Source: Salegentibacter holothuriorum
Lineage (GTDB): Bacteria; Bacteroidota; Bacteroidia; Flavobacteriales; Flavobacteriaceae
Reading direction: 5' to 3'
Assembly: GCF_900168045.1 (NCBI RefSeq)
Contig: NZ_FUYY01000002.1
Span: 558,001 to 622,000, forward strand
DNA length: 64,000 nt
Of this stretch, positions 45,272 through 54,991 are shown piece by piece. Each line of letters begins with the position of its first letter. Within the stretch, counting starts at the first letter, position 1. A program made the position numbers and the translations under genes. The notes under the pieces were generated by a model. That model was not told the origin of the DNA and did no database searches. It saw only the letters and a list, made by a program, of their open reading frames with translations.

Positions 45272-47371
45272 ATGCCCCTTATGAACAACACCAACAATAA
45301 AGATATTGAAGAGATAAAAAGGCTTCAAACCTTACTCTCTTACAATATTTTAGACACTCCCTACGAAGAAGATTTTGACGAACTGGCGCAGCTTATTGCG
45401 CTTATTTGCGAGGTGCCAATTGCCGTTATTTCTATGATAGACGATAAGAGGCAATGGTATAAAGCCAAAGTGGGTGTCGATGGAAGCGAGACACCAATAG
45501 AAGAAACTTTTTGCCAATACACCATTGTTCAGGATGAGCTTCTTGAAATATCTGATGCTTTGTTAGACGAACGTGTTAAGGATAATCCACATGTAACTTC
45601 AGAAAATGGTATTCGTTTCTATGCGGGAATGTCGTTAAAAGCCGAAAACGGTCGTAATATTGGAACCGTATGTGTAGTTGATGGTGAGCCAAAAGAACTC
45701 AGCGAAAAACAAAGAAAAGCATTAAGATTGCTCACAAAGCAAGCTATGCACCTTATTGAGGCCAGGCAGAAGAATAAAAACCTTACAACTGAGCTGAATA
45801 GTATTCTTGAAAAAAGAATTGAGCAGACCCAAAGAAAACTTGAAATTAAGGAGATTGAGAATAAGGACCTTATGAACGCGGTCAAGAATTCTAGTGGAGT
45901 GGTAGAATTTAAACCTGATGGTATTATAATTTCAGTCAATCAAAATTTTGAAGAGATTTCTGGTTATACTGAAAGTGAACTTCTGGGCAGTCATCATAAA
46001 ATGCTAGTAGAGCCAGAGGATTATACTGAAAGTGATGAACTTTGGAAGTCTTTAGGGCGGTGTAAATCTAAAACCGGCCGGGTACGTAGAATTGCAAAAG
46101 ATGGTTCTGAGATATATTTGCAGGCTTCCTACAACCCGATTCAGAATATTGAGGGAGAAGTGATAAAAGTTGTAAAAATCTCTCAAGACATTACCAAAGA
46201 AATTGAAGCCAGATTATCATTGCAGAAAGCTAAAGAAATGGCTGAAAATCTTAATGAGCAAAAAGACAATTTTATTACCAATGTAAGTCATGAGATTAGA
46301 ACGCCAATTCATGCAGTACTTGGATTTACAGATCTTTTACTGGAGAATGAAGGCGATGCGCACAAGGTTAATTACTTAAATGCGGTGAAAATTGCCGGGG
46401 ATTCTCTATTGTTTATCGTAAATGATATTTTAGATCTATCAAAGATGGAAGCCGGCTTACTGCAAATAGATAAAGATGTTTTTGATATTAGAGATGCAGT
46501 GACCAGGGTTTTTTCAATTTTGCATCTTAAAGCGCACCAAAAGAAAATTGAGTTTGAACCGCTTGTTAGCCCAGAGGTTCCAACATTATTGATAGGTGAC
46601 AAAAACAGGCTTTCTCAAATACTTATTAATCTTTTAAGCAATGCTATAAAATTCACCTCCCAGGGTAGCGTAAGCCTGGAAATTACTGTTAGACAGAATA
46701 CGCCAGAAAAAACGATTTTAGAGTTTAAGGTTTCAGATACGGGAATTGGAATTCCGAAGGATAAATTAGAAACTGTTTTCCAGCGATTTTTGCAGGCAGA
46801 TGAAGATACCTCACAGAAGTACGGAGGAACCGGCCTTGGACTTAATATTTCCAGGCAGCTTATAGAAAAGCAGGAAGGTAGTATTGAGGTGAAAAGTGAA
46901 CATGGTAAAGGAACCGATTTTATTTTTGATATATCTTTTGAAAAACCGGTAGAAGATATTGAACTCTTGAAAGTTGAGGAGAAAGAGGCTCAAAGAGAGT
47001 ATAAAGGTAAAATATTAGTTTGTGAGGATAGTGAATTAAACCAACGTTTAGTAAAAGCTATTTTAAAAAGAAAGGGTCTACTGGTAGATATTGCATCAAA
47101 CGGTGAAGAGGCACTCTCATTTTTAAAAGAAAATAGTTACGATCTAATTTTTATGGATGTGCAAATGCCTGTTAAAAATGGCTATGAAACTACCAAAGTT
47201 ATTAGAAATCGTTTGGGACTTACTACTCCAATTGTTGCTTTAACGGCAAATTTTATGGCTACAGAAAGACAAAAATGTAAAGAGGTTGGAATGGATGATT
47301 ATTTAGCAAAGCCTTTTCAAAAAAAGCAATTGTTCGAAAAAGTTGAAAAATGGGTTAGTGCCCAAGAATAA
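45272..47371 (+). CDS. Hybrid histidine kinase (GAF-PAS-HisKA-HATPase-REC)
   Basis: A 699-residue cytoplasmic hybrid kinase without membrane segments. A GAF domain (about 25-165, starting after LQTLLSYNILDTPYEEDFD), a coiled linker, and a PAS domain (about 200-315, PDGIIISVNQNFEEISGYTE) come first. Then HisKA has the phosphorylated His340 in VSHEIRTP, HATPase has NLLSNAIKF, DTGIGIPKD and GGTGLGL, and a receiver domain has Asp629 in FMDVQMPVKNG. All catalytic residues are present. The partner output is unknown. A second ATG at 45281 is possible. TATATTTG at 45253-45260 could be its -7 element. Confidence 0.93.
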   Translation: MPLMNNTNNKDIEEIKRLQTLLSYNILDTPYEEDFDELAQLIALICEVPIAVISMIDDKRQWYKAKVGVDGSETPIEETFCQYTIVQDELLEISDALLDERVKDNPHVTSENGIRFYAGMSLKAENGRNIGTVCVVDGEPKELSEKQRKALRLLTKQAMHLIEARQKNKNLTTELNSILEKRIEQTQRKLEIKEIENKDLMNAVKNSSGVVEFKPDGIIISVNQNFEEISGYTESELLGSHHKMLVEPEDYTESDELWKSLGRCKSKTGRVRRIAKDGSEIYLQASYNPIQNIEGEVIKVVKISQDITKEIEARLSLQKAKEMAENLNEQKDNFITNVSHEIRTPIHAVLGFTDLLLENEGDAHKVNYLNAVKIAGDSLLFIVNDILDLSKMEAGLLQIDKDVFDIRDAVTRVFSILHLKAHQKKIEFEPLVSPEVPTLLIGDKNRLSQILINLLSNAIKFTSQGSVSLEITVRQNTPEKTILEFKVSDTGIGIPKDKLETVFQRFLQADEDTSQKYGGTGLGLNISRQLIEKQEGSIEVKSEHGKGTDFIFDISFEKPVEDIELLKVEEKEAQREYKGKILVCEDSELNQRLVKAILKRKGLLVDIASNGEEALSFLKENSYDLIFMDVQMPVKNGYETTKVIRNRLGLTTPIVALTANFMATERQKCKEVGMDDYLAKPFQKKQLFEKVEKWVSAQE

Positions 47372-47597
47372 TTGACATACGGATTAAAGAGAAAATAGGT
47401 GCACTAGATTGATAATAAAATAGTTCGATTACAGGGAAGCACATAATAATTAGCAGGAATTGTTAAAGTTAAGCGAATTTTCATTATTTTTATATGGTGT
47501 TGCCCCCCGCACAAAACTAACGTACCTACTTTCACGTTAATATACAATACAAAGTTTTTTAGTGATCAATATTATTACAGTACTTTACGTGCAAATT

Positions 47598-47819
47598 ATG
47601 AGGAGCAAGATAAAAATCTTAGTTGCAATAATGGCCCTGCTTTTATCTGTTGACATAGCAGCCCAGGCGCAAAGCCATAAATTGCCGCAACCTCAAATGA
47701 ATGAGGTGTCCAGTACAGATCTTCCTCCTCCTCCGGGCCTCCCCATAGACTTTGGTATTTCAGCTTTAATTGCTGCTGGGCTAGGTTTGGGAATTAGACA
47801 TATTAGCAAGAGGAAATAA
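47598..47819 (+). CDS. Small secreted protein with PID-CTERM-like sorting signal
   Basis: A 73-residue protein almost made up of sorting signals. A signal peptide (MRSKIKILVAIMALLLSV, cleavage near AAQAQ) and about 20 polar residues lead to PPPPGLPIDFG (43-53), a hydrophobic stretch ISALIAAGLGLGI (54-66) and the basic end RHISKRK. Motif, single helix and basic tail are the three parts of PEP-CTERM-type exosortase or similar sorting signals; the PID form is described for Bacteroidota. The frame opens at GTG 47562; ATG 47598 gives the clean signal peptide. No sortase or exosortase gene is in the window. Function unknown. Confidence 0.7.
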   Translation: MRSKIKILVAIMALLLSVDIAAQAQSHKLPQPQMNEVSSTDLPPPPGLPIDFGISALIAAGLGLGIRHISKRK

Positions 47820-48407
47820 CTATTTTAATTCCTGGATGCGCTTCACATATTTTCCTATTACATCAAATTCCAGATTTACGTTGTCTCCTGCCTTTAGAGA
47901 TTTAAAGGTGGTGTGTTTATAAGTATAAGGAATTATGGCTACGCTAAATTCGTTCTTTTTTGAATTTACCACGGTAAGACTCACGCCATTTACAGTAATA
48001 GATCCTTTTTCTATGGTAATATTCTGTAAAGCGGGATCATATTCAAAAGTAAATTCCCAGCTACCGTCTTTTTCCGTTACTTTTTTGCAAACAGCGGTTT
48101 GATCTACGTGCCCCTGTACAATATGCCCATCGAGTCTGGCGCCCAGTTTCATACCGCGTTCCAGGTTTACCGGTGCATTTTCCTGTAGCTGCTTTAAATT
48201 GGTCTTCTCTAAAGTTTCAGCGACTGCGGTCACGGTATATTCATTTTCGGCAATAGAGACCACCGTGAGGCAAACACCGTTATGCGCTACGCTTTGGTCT
48301 ATTTTTAATTCTGGCGTTATTGCTGCTTTTATGCTGAAATGCATATTTCCACCTTCAGGCTGGATACGGCTAACTTCTCCTACTTCTTCAATAATTCCGG
48401 TAAACAT
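47820..48407 (-). CDS. ribE: Riboflavin synthase, alpha subunit
   Basis: Makes riboflavin and the pyrimidinedione from two molecules of 6,7-dimethyl-8-ribityllumazine. The 195-residue length is normal. It starts with the invariant MFTGIIEEVG and has two lumazine-binding halves: VAHNGVCLTVVSI in the first and ITVNGVSLTVVNS in the second, with GHIVQGHVDQT between them. Its stop codon is immediately next to the stop of the convergent PID-CTERM gene, with no room for a terminator between. It is divergent from pdxA. Confidence 0.95.
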   Translation of the reverse strand: MFTGIIEEVGEVSRIQPEGGNMHFSIKAAITPELKIDQSVAHNGVCLTVVSIAENEYTVTAVAETLEKTNLKQLQENAPVNLERGMKLGARLDGHIVQGHVDQTAVCKKVTEKDGSWEFTFEYDPALQNITIEKGSITVNGVSLTVVNSKKNEFSVAIIPYTYKHTTFKSLKAGDNVNLEFDVIGKYVKRIQELK

Positions 48408-48552
48408 ATCTTTGGATTATTCTTACATTTGTGATGTAAAAATAGAAATAAACAAGAGAAGTTTAATGAAATATCCAGGAACAAATTCAGATTTATACCT
48501 GGATTGAGATTGGTGAAATTCATAGAATTGTAACCCAGATAATTTTAAGCAG

Positions 48553-49599
48553 ATGAAGCACGCAGAAAAGGTGAAATTAGGAATTAGTATTGGAGATTTA
48601 AATGGAATAGGCAGTGAAATAGTGCTCAAAACCTTTGATGATTCCCGAATGCTGGATTTTTGTACACCGGTTATTTTTGCTTCTACCAAAGTGCTTACTT
48701 TTTTAAAGAAACAATTTAATCTTTCTTTAAATTACCAGGGAATAGACGATGCCTCTAAAGCGATAGACGGGAAAATAAATGTGGTGAATGTCTGGAAAGA
48801 AGGTGTAAATATAAATTTTGGTGAGGAAGATCCTAAAATCGGTGAATATGCATTTAAATCTTTACAAGCAGCTACAACTGCGCTAAAGGAAGACCAAATT
48901 GATGTTTTGGTGACCGCCCCGATAAATAAACACAGCATCCAGTCGGCAGAATTTAATTTTCCAGGCCATACAGATTATTTGGCAAAAGAACTTGAGGGCG
49001 AAAGTTTAATGTTTATGATTACCGACACCTTAAAAATAGGCTTACTTACAGATCATGTAGCCTTAAAGGATATAGCAAACACAATTACTCCTGAATTAAT
49101 TGAAAAAAAATTAAAGATTATCCAGGATACTTTAAAACAGGATTTTAGAGTTCAAAAACCTAAAATTGCTGTTTTAGGCATAAATCCGCATAGCGGAGAT
49201 AATGGAGTGATAGGTAAAGAAGATGAAGAAATTTTAAAACCAACGCTTCAGAAGTTACGTGATAAAGGCGATTTGGTTTTTGGTCCATTTTCAGCAGATA
49301 GTTTTTTTGGTTCAAAAAATTACGTGAATTTTGACGCAGTTGTGGCTTCTTATCACGATCAGGGCTTAATTCCTTTTAAAACTTTATCTTTTGGAAACGG
49401 AGTTAACTTTACCGCAGGGCTTAGTAAAGTGAGAACTTCGCCAGATCATGGTACCGCTTTTGAGATAGCTGGCACTAATTCGGCAAATATTAACTCATTC
49501 AAAGAAGCCGTTTTTCGTGCTATAGAGATTTATAAGTGCCGCGAAGAATATAAGGAGCTCACTAAAAATCCTTTAAAGAAACAGAGTAAAAAGTTATAA
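48553..49599 (+). CDS. pdxA: 4-hydroxythreonine-4-phosphate dehydrogenase
   Basis: Oxidises 4-phosphohydroxy-L-threonine in pyridoxal phosphate synthesis, NAD-dependent and metal-dependent. The 348-residue protein has KLGISIGDLNGIGSEI at the start. The metal-binding His are in FPGHTDYLA and ASYHDQGLIPFKTL, with the third in SPDHGTAFEIAG. Substrate-loop VTAPINKHSI is also present. Length fits PdxA. It is divergent from ribE; the 145-bp gap has the perfect palindrome TTACAT-TTGTG-ATGTAA at 48423-48439. Followed by the yceD-like gene after 96 bp. Confidence 0.94.
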   Translation: MKHAEKVKLGISIGDLNGIGSEIVLKTFDDSRMLDFCTPVIFASTKVLTFLKKQFNLSLNYQGIDDASKAIDGKINVVNVWKEGVNINFGEEDPKIGEYAFKSLQAATTALKEDQIDVLVTAPINKHSIQSAEFNFPGHTDYLAKELEGESLMFMITDTLKIGLLTDHVALKDIANTITPELIEKKLKIIQDTLKQDFRVQKPKIAVLGINPHSGDNGVIGKEDEEILKPTLQKLRDKGDLVFGPFSADSFFGSKNYVNFDAVVASYHDQGLIPFKTLSFGNGVNFTAGLSKVRTSPDHGTAFEIAGTNSANINSFKEAVFRAIEIYKCREEYKELTKNPLKKQSKKL

Positions 49600-49642
49600 A
49601 CAAAAATTTGTTTATAACAGCGCTCTAATTTATTAATTTTTA

Positions 49643-49650
49643 TATATTTG
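49643..49650 (+). promoter_or_regulatory. -7 element of the yceD-rpmF unit
   Basis: TATATTTG matches TAnnTTTG exactly and lies 46 bases before the ATG. No TTG is at the right distance for a -33 element. The leader that follows contains AGCAG-AAG-CTGCT, a small hairpin. Confidence 0.4.
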
Positions 49651-49695
49651 CACCCGCCTAAGCAGAAGCTGCTCGGGCAAGAAACTGATGATGAG

Positions 49696-50235
49696 ATGAG
49701 GAATTTAGCAGCGTATACAATCCCGTTTGTAGGGTTAAAGCTGGGAAAACACCAGTTTGAATACGATATTGAAAATGAGTTCTTTGAGCATTTTGAGTAC
49801 GACGATCTAAACAGTGCCAATTTAAAGATTGATTTGTTGTTGGAGAAAAAAACAACAATGATGGAGCTTACTTTTAAAGCTTCTGGTTCTGTAAACGTGA
49901 ATTGTGACATTACCAATGAGCCATATGACCAACCTATTGAGGGAAGTTTGTTTTTGGTGATAAAATTTGGTGATGAGTTTAATGATGAAAATGAAGATTT
50001 GCTAATTTTGCCGCATGGGGAATTTGAAGTAAATGTTCAGCAATATATTTACGAACTTATTGTGCTTTCTATACCATTAAAGAGAATTCACCCCGGAGTA
50101 GAAGACGGAACTTTAGATTCAGACATACTTGATAAACTTGAAGAATTAAGCATTAGTAATAACGAGAATAAAAATGATGAGGATGATATAGATCCTCGCT
50201 GGGATAAATTAAAAAACTTATTAAACGATAAATAA
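49696..50235 (+). CDS. YceD/DUF177-family protein
   Basis: A 179-residue acidic protein of the YceD (DUF177) family, linked to 23S rRNA and L32 metabolism in other bacteria. FVGLKLGKHQFEYDIENEFF opens it, then LKIDLLLEKKTTMMELTF and GSVNVNCDITNEPYDQPI, the family core with a Cys where zinc-binding members have CxR/CxxC, and LPHGEFEVNVQQYIYELIVL. An earlier TTG at 49648 is open, but ATG 49696 (MRNLAAYTIPF) fits the family. It is nine bases upstream of rpmF, the classic yceD-rpmF pairing. Confidence 0.88.
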   Translation: MRNLAAYTIPFVGLKLGKHQFEYDIENEFFEHFEYDDLNSANLKIDLLLEKKTTMMELTFKASGSVNVNCDITNEPYDQPIEGSLFLVIKFGDEFNDENEDLLILPHGEFEVNVQQYIYELIVLSIPLKRIHPGVEDGTLDSDILDKLEELSISNNENKNDEDDIDPRWDKLKNLLNDK

Positions 50236-50244
50236 TAGCAAGCC

Positions 50245-50442
50245 ATGGCACATCCAAAGAGAAAAATCTCTAAAACAAGAAGAGATAAAAGAAGGACACA
50301 TTATAAAGCTTCGGTACCTAAAATAGCTACAGATCCTACAACAGGAGAGGCTCATTTATACCACAGAGCACACTGGCATGAAGGTAAATTATATTACCGC
50401 GGCCAGATCTTAATTGATAATACTGAAGAAATAGAAGCTTAA
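50245..50442 (+). CDS. rpmF: 50S ribosomal protein L32
   Basis: A 65-residue basic protein of the large ribosomal subunit. [20 protein letters not shown] is the standard L32 start, and [18 protein letters not shown] the usual end of Bacteroidota forms. The CxxC zinc pair of some L32 is absent, so this is the zinc-free form. It is nine bases after the yceD-like gene and followed by a terminator. Confidence 0.97.
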   Translation: MAHPKRKISKTRRDKRRTHYKASVPKIATDPTTGEAHLYHRAHWHEGKLYYRGQILIDNTEEIEA

Positions 50443-50468
50443 TTTAACATAGAGCTTTAACTTTTATA

Positions 50469-50497
50469 AAAACTCTCACCCACGTGAGAGTTTTTTG
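50469..50497 (+). terminator. Rho-independent terminator after rpmF
   Basis: AACTCTCAC and GTGAGAGTT form a perfect nine-base stem with a four-base loop (CCAC), flanked by A and T runs. Confidence 0.9.
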
Positions 50498-50618
50498 TTT
50501 CAAGTTGAATAAGTGCTAAAAAGACCTTAATTTGCACGCCCAGTCAAAGAAAAATTAGTACTTTTCTTTAGACAATTTTACGTTTTATAAGCGTAAAATG
50601 GGTTTAAAAGTCAAATCT

Positions 50619-51614
50619 ATGAATAAAATCACAGCAGCCATTACCGCTGTGGGCACCTACGTGCCCGAGGATGTGTTGACCAACAAAATGTTGGAAGAGA
50701 TGGTGGAGACCAACGATGAATGGATCTTCAGCAGAACCGGAATTAAAGAACGCCGAATACTTAAAGACCCTAGTAAAGGGACTTCATATTTAGGAATAGA
50801 AGCAGCCAAAAATTTAATAGAGAAATCCAACCTGGATCCAAAGGAGATAGATTTGGTGATTCTCGCATCTGTAACTCCAGATTTACCTGTAGCTGCTACA
50901 GGTGTCCATATAGCTACTCAAATTGGCGCCACAAATGCCTTTGCATACGATCTTCAAGCTGCTTGTTCAGGTTTTTTATATGCGATGTCTACCGCATCAG
51001 CTTACATAGAATCTGGACGTTATAAAAAAGTATTGGTGATTGGAGCTGATAAAATGTCTTCCATAATTGATTATACCGATAGGACTACTTGTATTATCTT
51101 TGGTGATGGTGCAGGCGCAGTACTTATGGAACCCAATGAAGAAGGTCTTGGTTTACAGGATGAAATTCTTAGGAGCGATTCTATAGGAAGGGAATCCTTA
51201 AAAATAGAAGCTGGTGGTTCTTTAATGCCCCCAACCGAAGAAACTGTAGCCAGAAAATTACATTATGTAAGACAGGATGGTAAAACCGTATTTAAATTTG
51301 CGGTGTCTAATATGGCTGGAGTAAGTGAACAAATTATGGAACGCAATAAATTAACAAATGATGATGTAGACTGGCTTATTGCGCACCAGGCGAATAAAAG
51401 AATTGTAGGAGCAACGGCTCAGCGTATGGGTCTTGAAGATAAAAAAGTGCTTATGAATATTGAGCGCTATGGAAATACTACATCGGCTACTTTGCCTTTA
51501 TTGCTTGGCGATTTTGAAAAGCAATTCAAAAAAGGAGATAATTTAGTTTTTGCTTCATTTGGAGGCGGCTTCACCTGGGGAGCTACCTACTTAAAATGGG
51601 CATATAATTCTTAA
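50619..51614 (+). CDS. fabH: 3-oxoacyl-ACP synthase III (KAS III)
   Basis: Starts fatty-acid synthesis by joining an acyl-CoA primer to malonyl-ACP. About 331 residues, with catalytic Cys116 in LQAACSGFLYA, His in WLIAHQANKRI and Asn in IERYGNTTSA. WIFSRTGIKERR is the CoA-binding N-terminal motif. ATG 50598 would add seven residues; MNKITAAITAVGTYVPE at 50619 is preferred. It sits between the rpmF terminator and accB (20 bp), so it heads a fabH-accB-accC operon, as is common in this phylum. Confidence 0.94.
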   Translation: MNKITAAITAVGTYVPEDVLTNKMLEEMVETNDEWIFSRTGIKERRILKDPSKGTSYLGIEAAKNLIEKSNLDPKEIDLVILASVTPDLPVAATGVHIATQIGATNAFAYDLQAACSGFLYAMSTASAYIESGRYKKVLVIGADKMSSIIDYTDRTTCIIFGDGAGAVLMEPNEEGLGLQDEILRSDSIGRESLKIEAGGSLMPPTEETVARKLHYVRQDGKTVFKFAVSNMAGVSEQIMERNKLTNDDVDWLIAHQANKRIVGATAQRMGLEDKKVLMNIERYGNTTSATLPLLLGDFEKQFKKGDNLVFASFGGGFTWGATYLKWAYNS

Positions 51615-51634
51615 AAAACCAACACCCTAATATT

Positions 51635-52144
51635 ATGGATTTAAAAGAAATTCAGAATTTAATAAAGTTTGTTGCCAAGTCTGGTGCCAGCGAAGTAAAA
51701 CTGGAGACGGGCGATGTGAAAATCACTATTAGAACAGGCTCAGACGAGAAAGAAACTATTGTTCAACAAGTGCCTATGGGTGGCCAAATGCCACAAATGC
51801 CTGCACAACAACAACCACAGCAACAACAAGCCCCGGCACCTGCACAGGAGAATACAGCTGAGAACACTAATGAGCAAAAATCGGCTGGAGAAGACGATTC
51901 AAAATATATCACGGTAAAATCTCCAATCATTGGAACTTTTTATCGAAAACCATCTCCAGATAAACCAACATTTGTAGAAGTTGGTGACTCAATTAAAGAA
52001 GGCGATGTACTTTGTGTTATTGAAGCTATGAAACTCTTTAATGAAATAGAGAGCGAAGTTTCAGGAAAAATAGTAAAAGTACTGGTAGACGATGCTTCTC
52101 CGGTAGAGTTCGATCAGCCTTTATTTTTAGTAGATCCATCATAA
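51635..52144 (+). CDS. accB: Biotin carboxyl carrier protein of acetyl-CoA carboxylase
   Basis: Carries the biotin that shuttles CO2 between AccC and the carboxyltransferase. The 169-residue protein has an N-terminal helical part, a Gln/Pro/Ala-rich linker (about 45-85, with MPQMPAQQQPQQQQAPAPAQ) and a C-terminal biotinyl domain with EAMKLFNEIE, Lys133 being the biotinylation site. It is 20 bp after fabH and 54 bp before accC. Confidence 0.95.
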   Translation: MDLKEIQNLIKFVAKSGASEVKLETGDVKITIRTGSDEKETIVQQVPMGGQMPQMPAQQQPQQQQAPAPAQENTAENTNEQKSAGEDDSKYITVKSPIIGTFYRKPSPDKPTFVEVGDSIKEGDVLCVIEAMKLFNEIESEVSGKIVKVLVDDASPVEFDQPLFLVDPS

Positions 52145-52198
52145 ATTACCGCCCATTTTGCTTAAGGAACTTTGTCCTGGGCCAAAAAAACAATAGGT

Positions 52199-53551
52199 AT
52201 GTTTAAAAAAATATTGATTGCAAACAGGGGCGAGATAGCCTTGCGCGTAATTCGCACCTGTAAAGAAATGGGAATTAGCACAGTTGCGGTTTATTCTACC
52301 GCAGATGCTGAAAGCCTTCACGTAAGGTTTGCTGATGAGGCCGTTTGTATAGGCCCTCCACCAAGTAATTTATCTTATCTTAAAATATCCAATATTATCG
52401 CTGCCGCGGAAATCACCAACGCCGATGCTATTCATCCCGGTTATGGTTTTCTTTCTGAAAATGCTAAATTTTCAAAGATTTGCGAAGAGCACGATATTAA
52501 ATTTATTGGTGCTTCTTCTGAAATGATTGGTAAAATGGGAGATAAAGCAACGGCTAAAGCTACAATGAAAGCTGCCGGAGTTCCCTGTGTGCCAGGATCG
52601 GAAGGAATCATAAAAGATTTTACCGAATGTAAAAAATTAGCTTTAGAAGTTGGCTACCCGGTAATGCTAAAAGCTACTGCCGGTGGTGGTGGTAAAGGAA
52701 TGCGTGCCGTGTGGAAGGAAGAAGATCTTCAAGATGCCTGGGATTCTGCAAGACAGGAATCTGCTGCCGCATTTGATAATAACGATATGTATATGGAGAA
52801 GCTTATTGAAGAGCCTCGCCATATAGAAATACAGGTTGTTGGAGATAGTAGAGGTAAGGCTTGTCATCTTTCAGAAAGAGATTGCTCGGTACAACGTCGT
52901 CACCAGAAATTAACCGAAGAAACTCCATCTCCTTTTATGACCGATAGTCTTCGGAAGAAAATGGGAGAGGCCGCAGTAAAAGCTGCAGAATATATTAAAT
53001 ATGAAGGTGCCGGTACCGTAGAGTTTTTGGTAGATAAACACCGAAATTTCTACTTTATGGAAATGAACACCCGTATCCAGGTAGAGCATCCTATTACCGA
53101 GCAGGTGATAGATTACGATCTTATTAGAGAGCAAATTATGGTAGCAGCAGGAGTGCCAATTTCAGGAAAAAATTATTTCCCAAAATTACATTCTATAGAA
53201 TGCCGAATTAACGCCGAAGATCCCTATAATAATTTTAGGCCTTCTCCCGGTAAGATCACTAATTTACACGCGCCAGGTGGTCACGGAGTAAGAATAGATA
53301 CACACGTTTACAGCGGGTATATTATTCCGCCAAACTACGATTCTATGATCGCAAAATTGATCACTACCGCCCAAACCAGGGAAGAGGCGATCAATAAAAT
53401 GAAACGTGCTTTAGATGAGTTTGTGATAGAAGGAATTAAAACTACAATTCCATTCCATAGACAACTTATGGATCACCCTGATTATATTGAAGGGAATTAT
53501 ACCACTAAGTTTATGGAAGATTTTAAAATGAAACCACTCGAAGAAGATTAA
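52199..53551 (+). CDS. accC: Biotin carboxylase subunit of acetyl-CoA carboxylase
   Basis: Charges biotin on AccB with CO2 using ATP and bicarbonate. The 450-residue length is standard. [20 protein letters not shown] is the N-terminal Rossmann start. The ATP-grasp glycine loop is in [14 protein letters not shown], and the catalytic [14 protein letters not shown] follows. [18 protein letters not shown] and the C-terminal barrel complete it. A TTG at 52172 is open upstream, but ATG 52199 is the family start. It ends the fabH-accB-accC operon and is followed by a strong terminator and a cluster of short repeats. Confidence 0.96.
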   Translation: MFKKILIANRGEIALRVIRTCKEMGISTVAVYSTADAESLHVRFADEAVCIGPPPSNLSYLKISNIIAAAEITNADAIHPGYGFLSENAKFSKICEEHDIKFIGASSEMIGKMGDKATAKATMKAAGVPCVPGSEGIIKDFTECKKLALEVGYPVMLKATAGGGGKGMRAVWKEEDLQDAWDSARQESAAAFDNNDMYMEKLIEEPRHIEIQVVGDSRGKACHLSERDCSVQRRHQKLTEETPSPFMTDSLRKKMGEAAVKAAEYIKYEGAGTVEFLVDKHRNFYFMEMNTRIQVEHPITEQVIDYDLIREQIMVAAGVPISGKNYFPKLHSIECRINAEDPYNNFRPSPGKITNLHAPGGHGVRIDTHVYSGYIIPPNYDSMIAKLITTAQTREEAINKMKRALDEFVIEGIKTTIPFHRQLMDHPDYIEGNYTTKFMEDFKMKPLEED

Positions 53552-53875
53552 GTTTCACCGTCATTCTGAACTTGTTTCAGAATCTAACATCTAGAATACC
53601 TAAATATTAGACCTCACAGGTTTCAAAAACCTGTGAGGTCTTTTTATTGTAGGACTTATGACGTCATTCTGAATTTATTTCAGAATCTAACATGTTGAAA
53701 AATCCAGAATTTCCCTTCGTTACCCTGTCCCGAAAGCTTTCGGAATTATTTCAGGGTCTAAGATCTTGGAAACCTAAATGCGTTAAAAACTCAGAAAAAC
53801 ATCAAATTATAGCGCTTAGAGTTTTACGTTGTCTCATTATTTATTTCGTATTTTCATTGAAAATTAACCAATTCC
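53552..53875. repeat. 324-bp gap filled with short hairpin repeats
   Basis: Three related elements follow accC: GTCATTCTGAACTTGTTTCA with GAATCTAACAT (53560-53590), GTCATTCTGAATTTATTTCA with GAATCTAACAT (53663-53693), and a variant with CCCTG and CAGGG arms around the palindrome CCGAAAGCTTTCGG (53719-53766). The accC terminator lies between the first two. A 76-codon frame through this region is repeat-derived and not a gene. Confidence 0.75.
53610..53645 (+). terminator. Strong Rho-independent terminator after accC
   Basis: GACCTCACAGGTTT and AAACCTGTGAGGTC form a perfect 14-base stem with a three-base loop (CAA), followed by TTTTT. Confidence 0.92.
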
Positions 53876-54991
53876 ATGAACCTATCTTACTGGGAAACCA
53901 AAACCTGGTTTTCAAATATTGATTTCTGTATTATCGGAAGCGGGATCACTGGTTTAAACTGTGCGCTAGACTTAAAACAACGTTTCCCCAAGTCTAAAGT
54001 CCTGATTTTAGAACGTAGTATTTTACCTAACGGTGCAAGTACTAAAAATGCAGGTTTTGCCTGTTTTGGAAGTGTTTCTGAGATCCTGGATGATCTAAAC
54101 TCTCATTCCGAAGAAGAAGTGCTTAAACTTGTTCAAAAGCGTTTAAAGGGTTTAAAGTTGATTCGAAATCAGCTGGGAGATCAAAATATTGGTTATAAAG
54201 AATATGGCGGCTACGAACTTTTTACAAAAGAAGATGAGGCACTATTGGAGGAGTGTAAAGAGAAATTATTTCAACTCAATAAAATGCTAAAACCGGTGTT
54301 TGGTGCCGCGGTATTTAGTGTTCAAAACGATAGTTTCGGATTCCAAAATATCCGGCAAAAAATCATTTTTAATCAATTTGAAGGACAATTAAATACCGGG
54401 AAAATGATGGAAGCTCTGCTACATAAAGTGCAGAAGGCCGGCATTAAAATCCTTAATAATATTACCGTAGAAGAATTCACCGAGACCAAAAATTCTGTAA
54501 AAATAAAAACCGATAAATTAGAATTTTCAGCAAAGAAATTATTGATCGCTACTAATGGATTTTCAGAAAAATTAGGGATTGCCCAGGTGAAACCGGCACG
54601 CGCCCAGGTTTTGATCACCAAACCGATTAAAAATCTAAAGATCAAAGGCACGTTTCATTTAGATAAGGGCTATTATTATTTCAGGAATATTGACAATCGT
54701 ATTCTTTTTGGAGGCGGAAGAAACCTGGATTTTAAAACCGAAGAAACTACCGAAATCGCTCAAACCGAACTTATTCAACAGAAGCTGGAAGAATTGCTTA
54801 ATACCACCGTTTTGCCCAAAACGGCCTTTGAAATTGATCATCGCTGGAGCGGAATTATGGGCGTTGGGACACAAAAAAGTCCGATAGTAAAGCAAATTTC
54901 AGAAAACGTAGTCTGCGGAGTGCGGTTAGGCGGAATGGGCGTTGCCATTAGTAGTTTAGTAGGAAAAGAACTTTCAGAATTGATAAAATGA
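53876..54991 (+). CDS. FAD-dependent oxidoreductase (DAO family)
   Basis: A 371-residue soluble flavoprotein of the D-amino-acid oxidase/glycine-oxidase-like family. The FAD-binding FCIIGSGITGLNCALDL is at about residues 18-34. KVLILERSILPNGASTKNAG follows; the GASTKNAGF type segment is shared with relatives such as the GlpD/ThiO group. A C-terminal HRWSGIMGVGTQKSPIV with VRLGGMGVAISSL closes the FAD site. The substrate is unknown. Its stop overlaps the mtgA start by four bases (ATGA), so the two are translationally coupled, a pairing without an obvious biochemical reason. Confidence 0.85.
   Translation: MNLSYWETKTWFSNIDFCIIGSGITGLNCALDLKQRFPKSKVLILERSILPNGASTKNAGFACFGSVSEILDDLNSHSEEEVLKLVQKRLKGLKLIRNQLGDQNIGYKEYGGYELFTKEDEALLEECKEKLFQLNKMLKPVFGAAVFSVQNDSFGFQNIRQKIIFNQFEGQLNTGKMMEALLHKVQKAGIKILNNITVEEFTETKNSVKIKTDKLEFSAKKLLIATNGFSEKLGIAQVKPARAQVLITKPIKNLKIKGTFHLDKGYYYFRNIDNRILFGGGRNLDFKTEETTEIAQTELIQQKLEELLNTTVLPKTAFEIDHRWSGIMGVGTQKSPIVKQISENVVCGVRLGGMGVAISSLVGKELSELIK

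Noticed and set aside
53692-53922. A 76-codon frame before the FAD oxidoreductase
   Set aside because: It runs through short repeats and overlaps the real start of the next gene in another frame.
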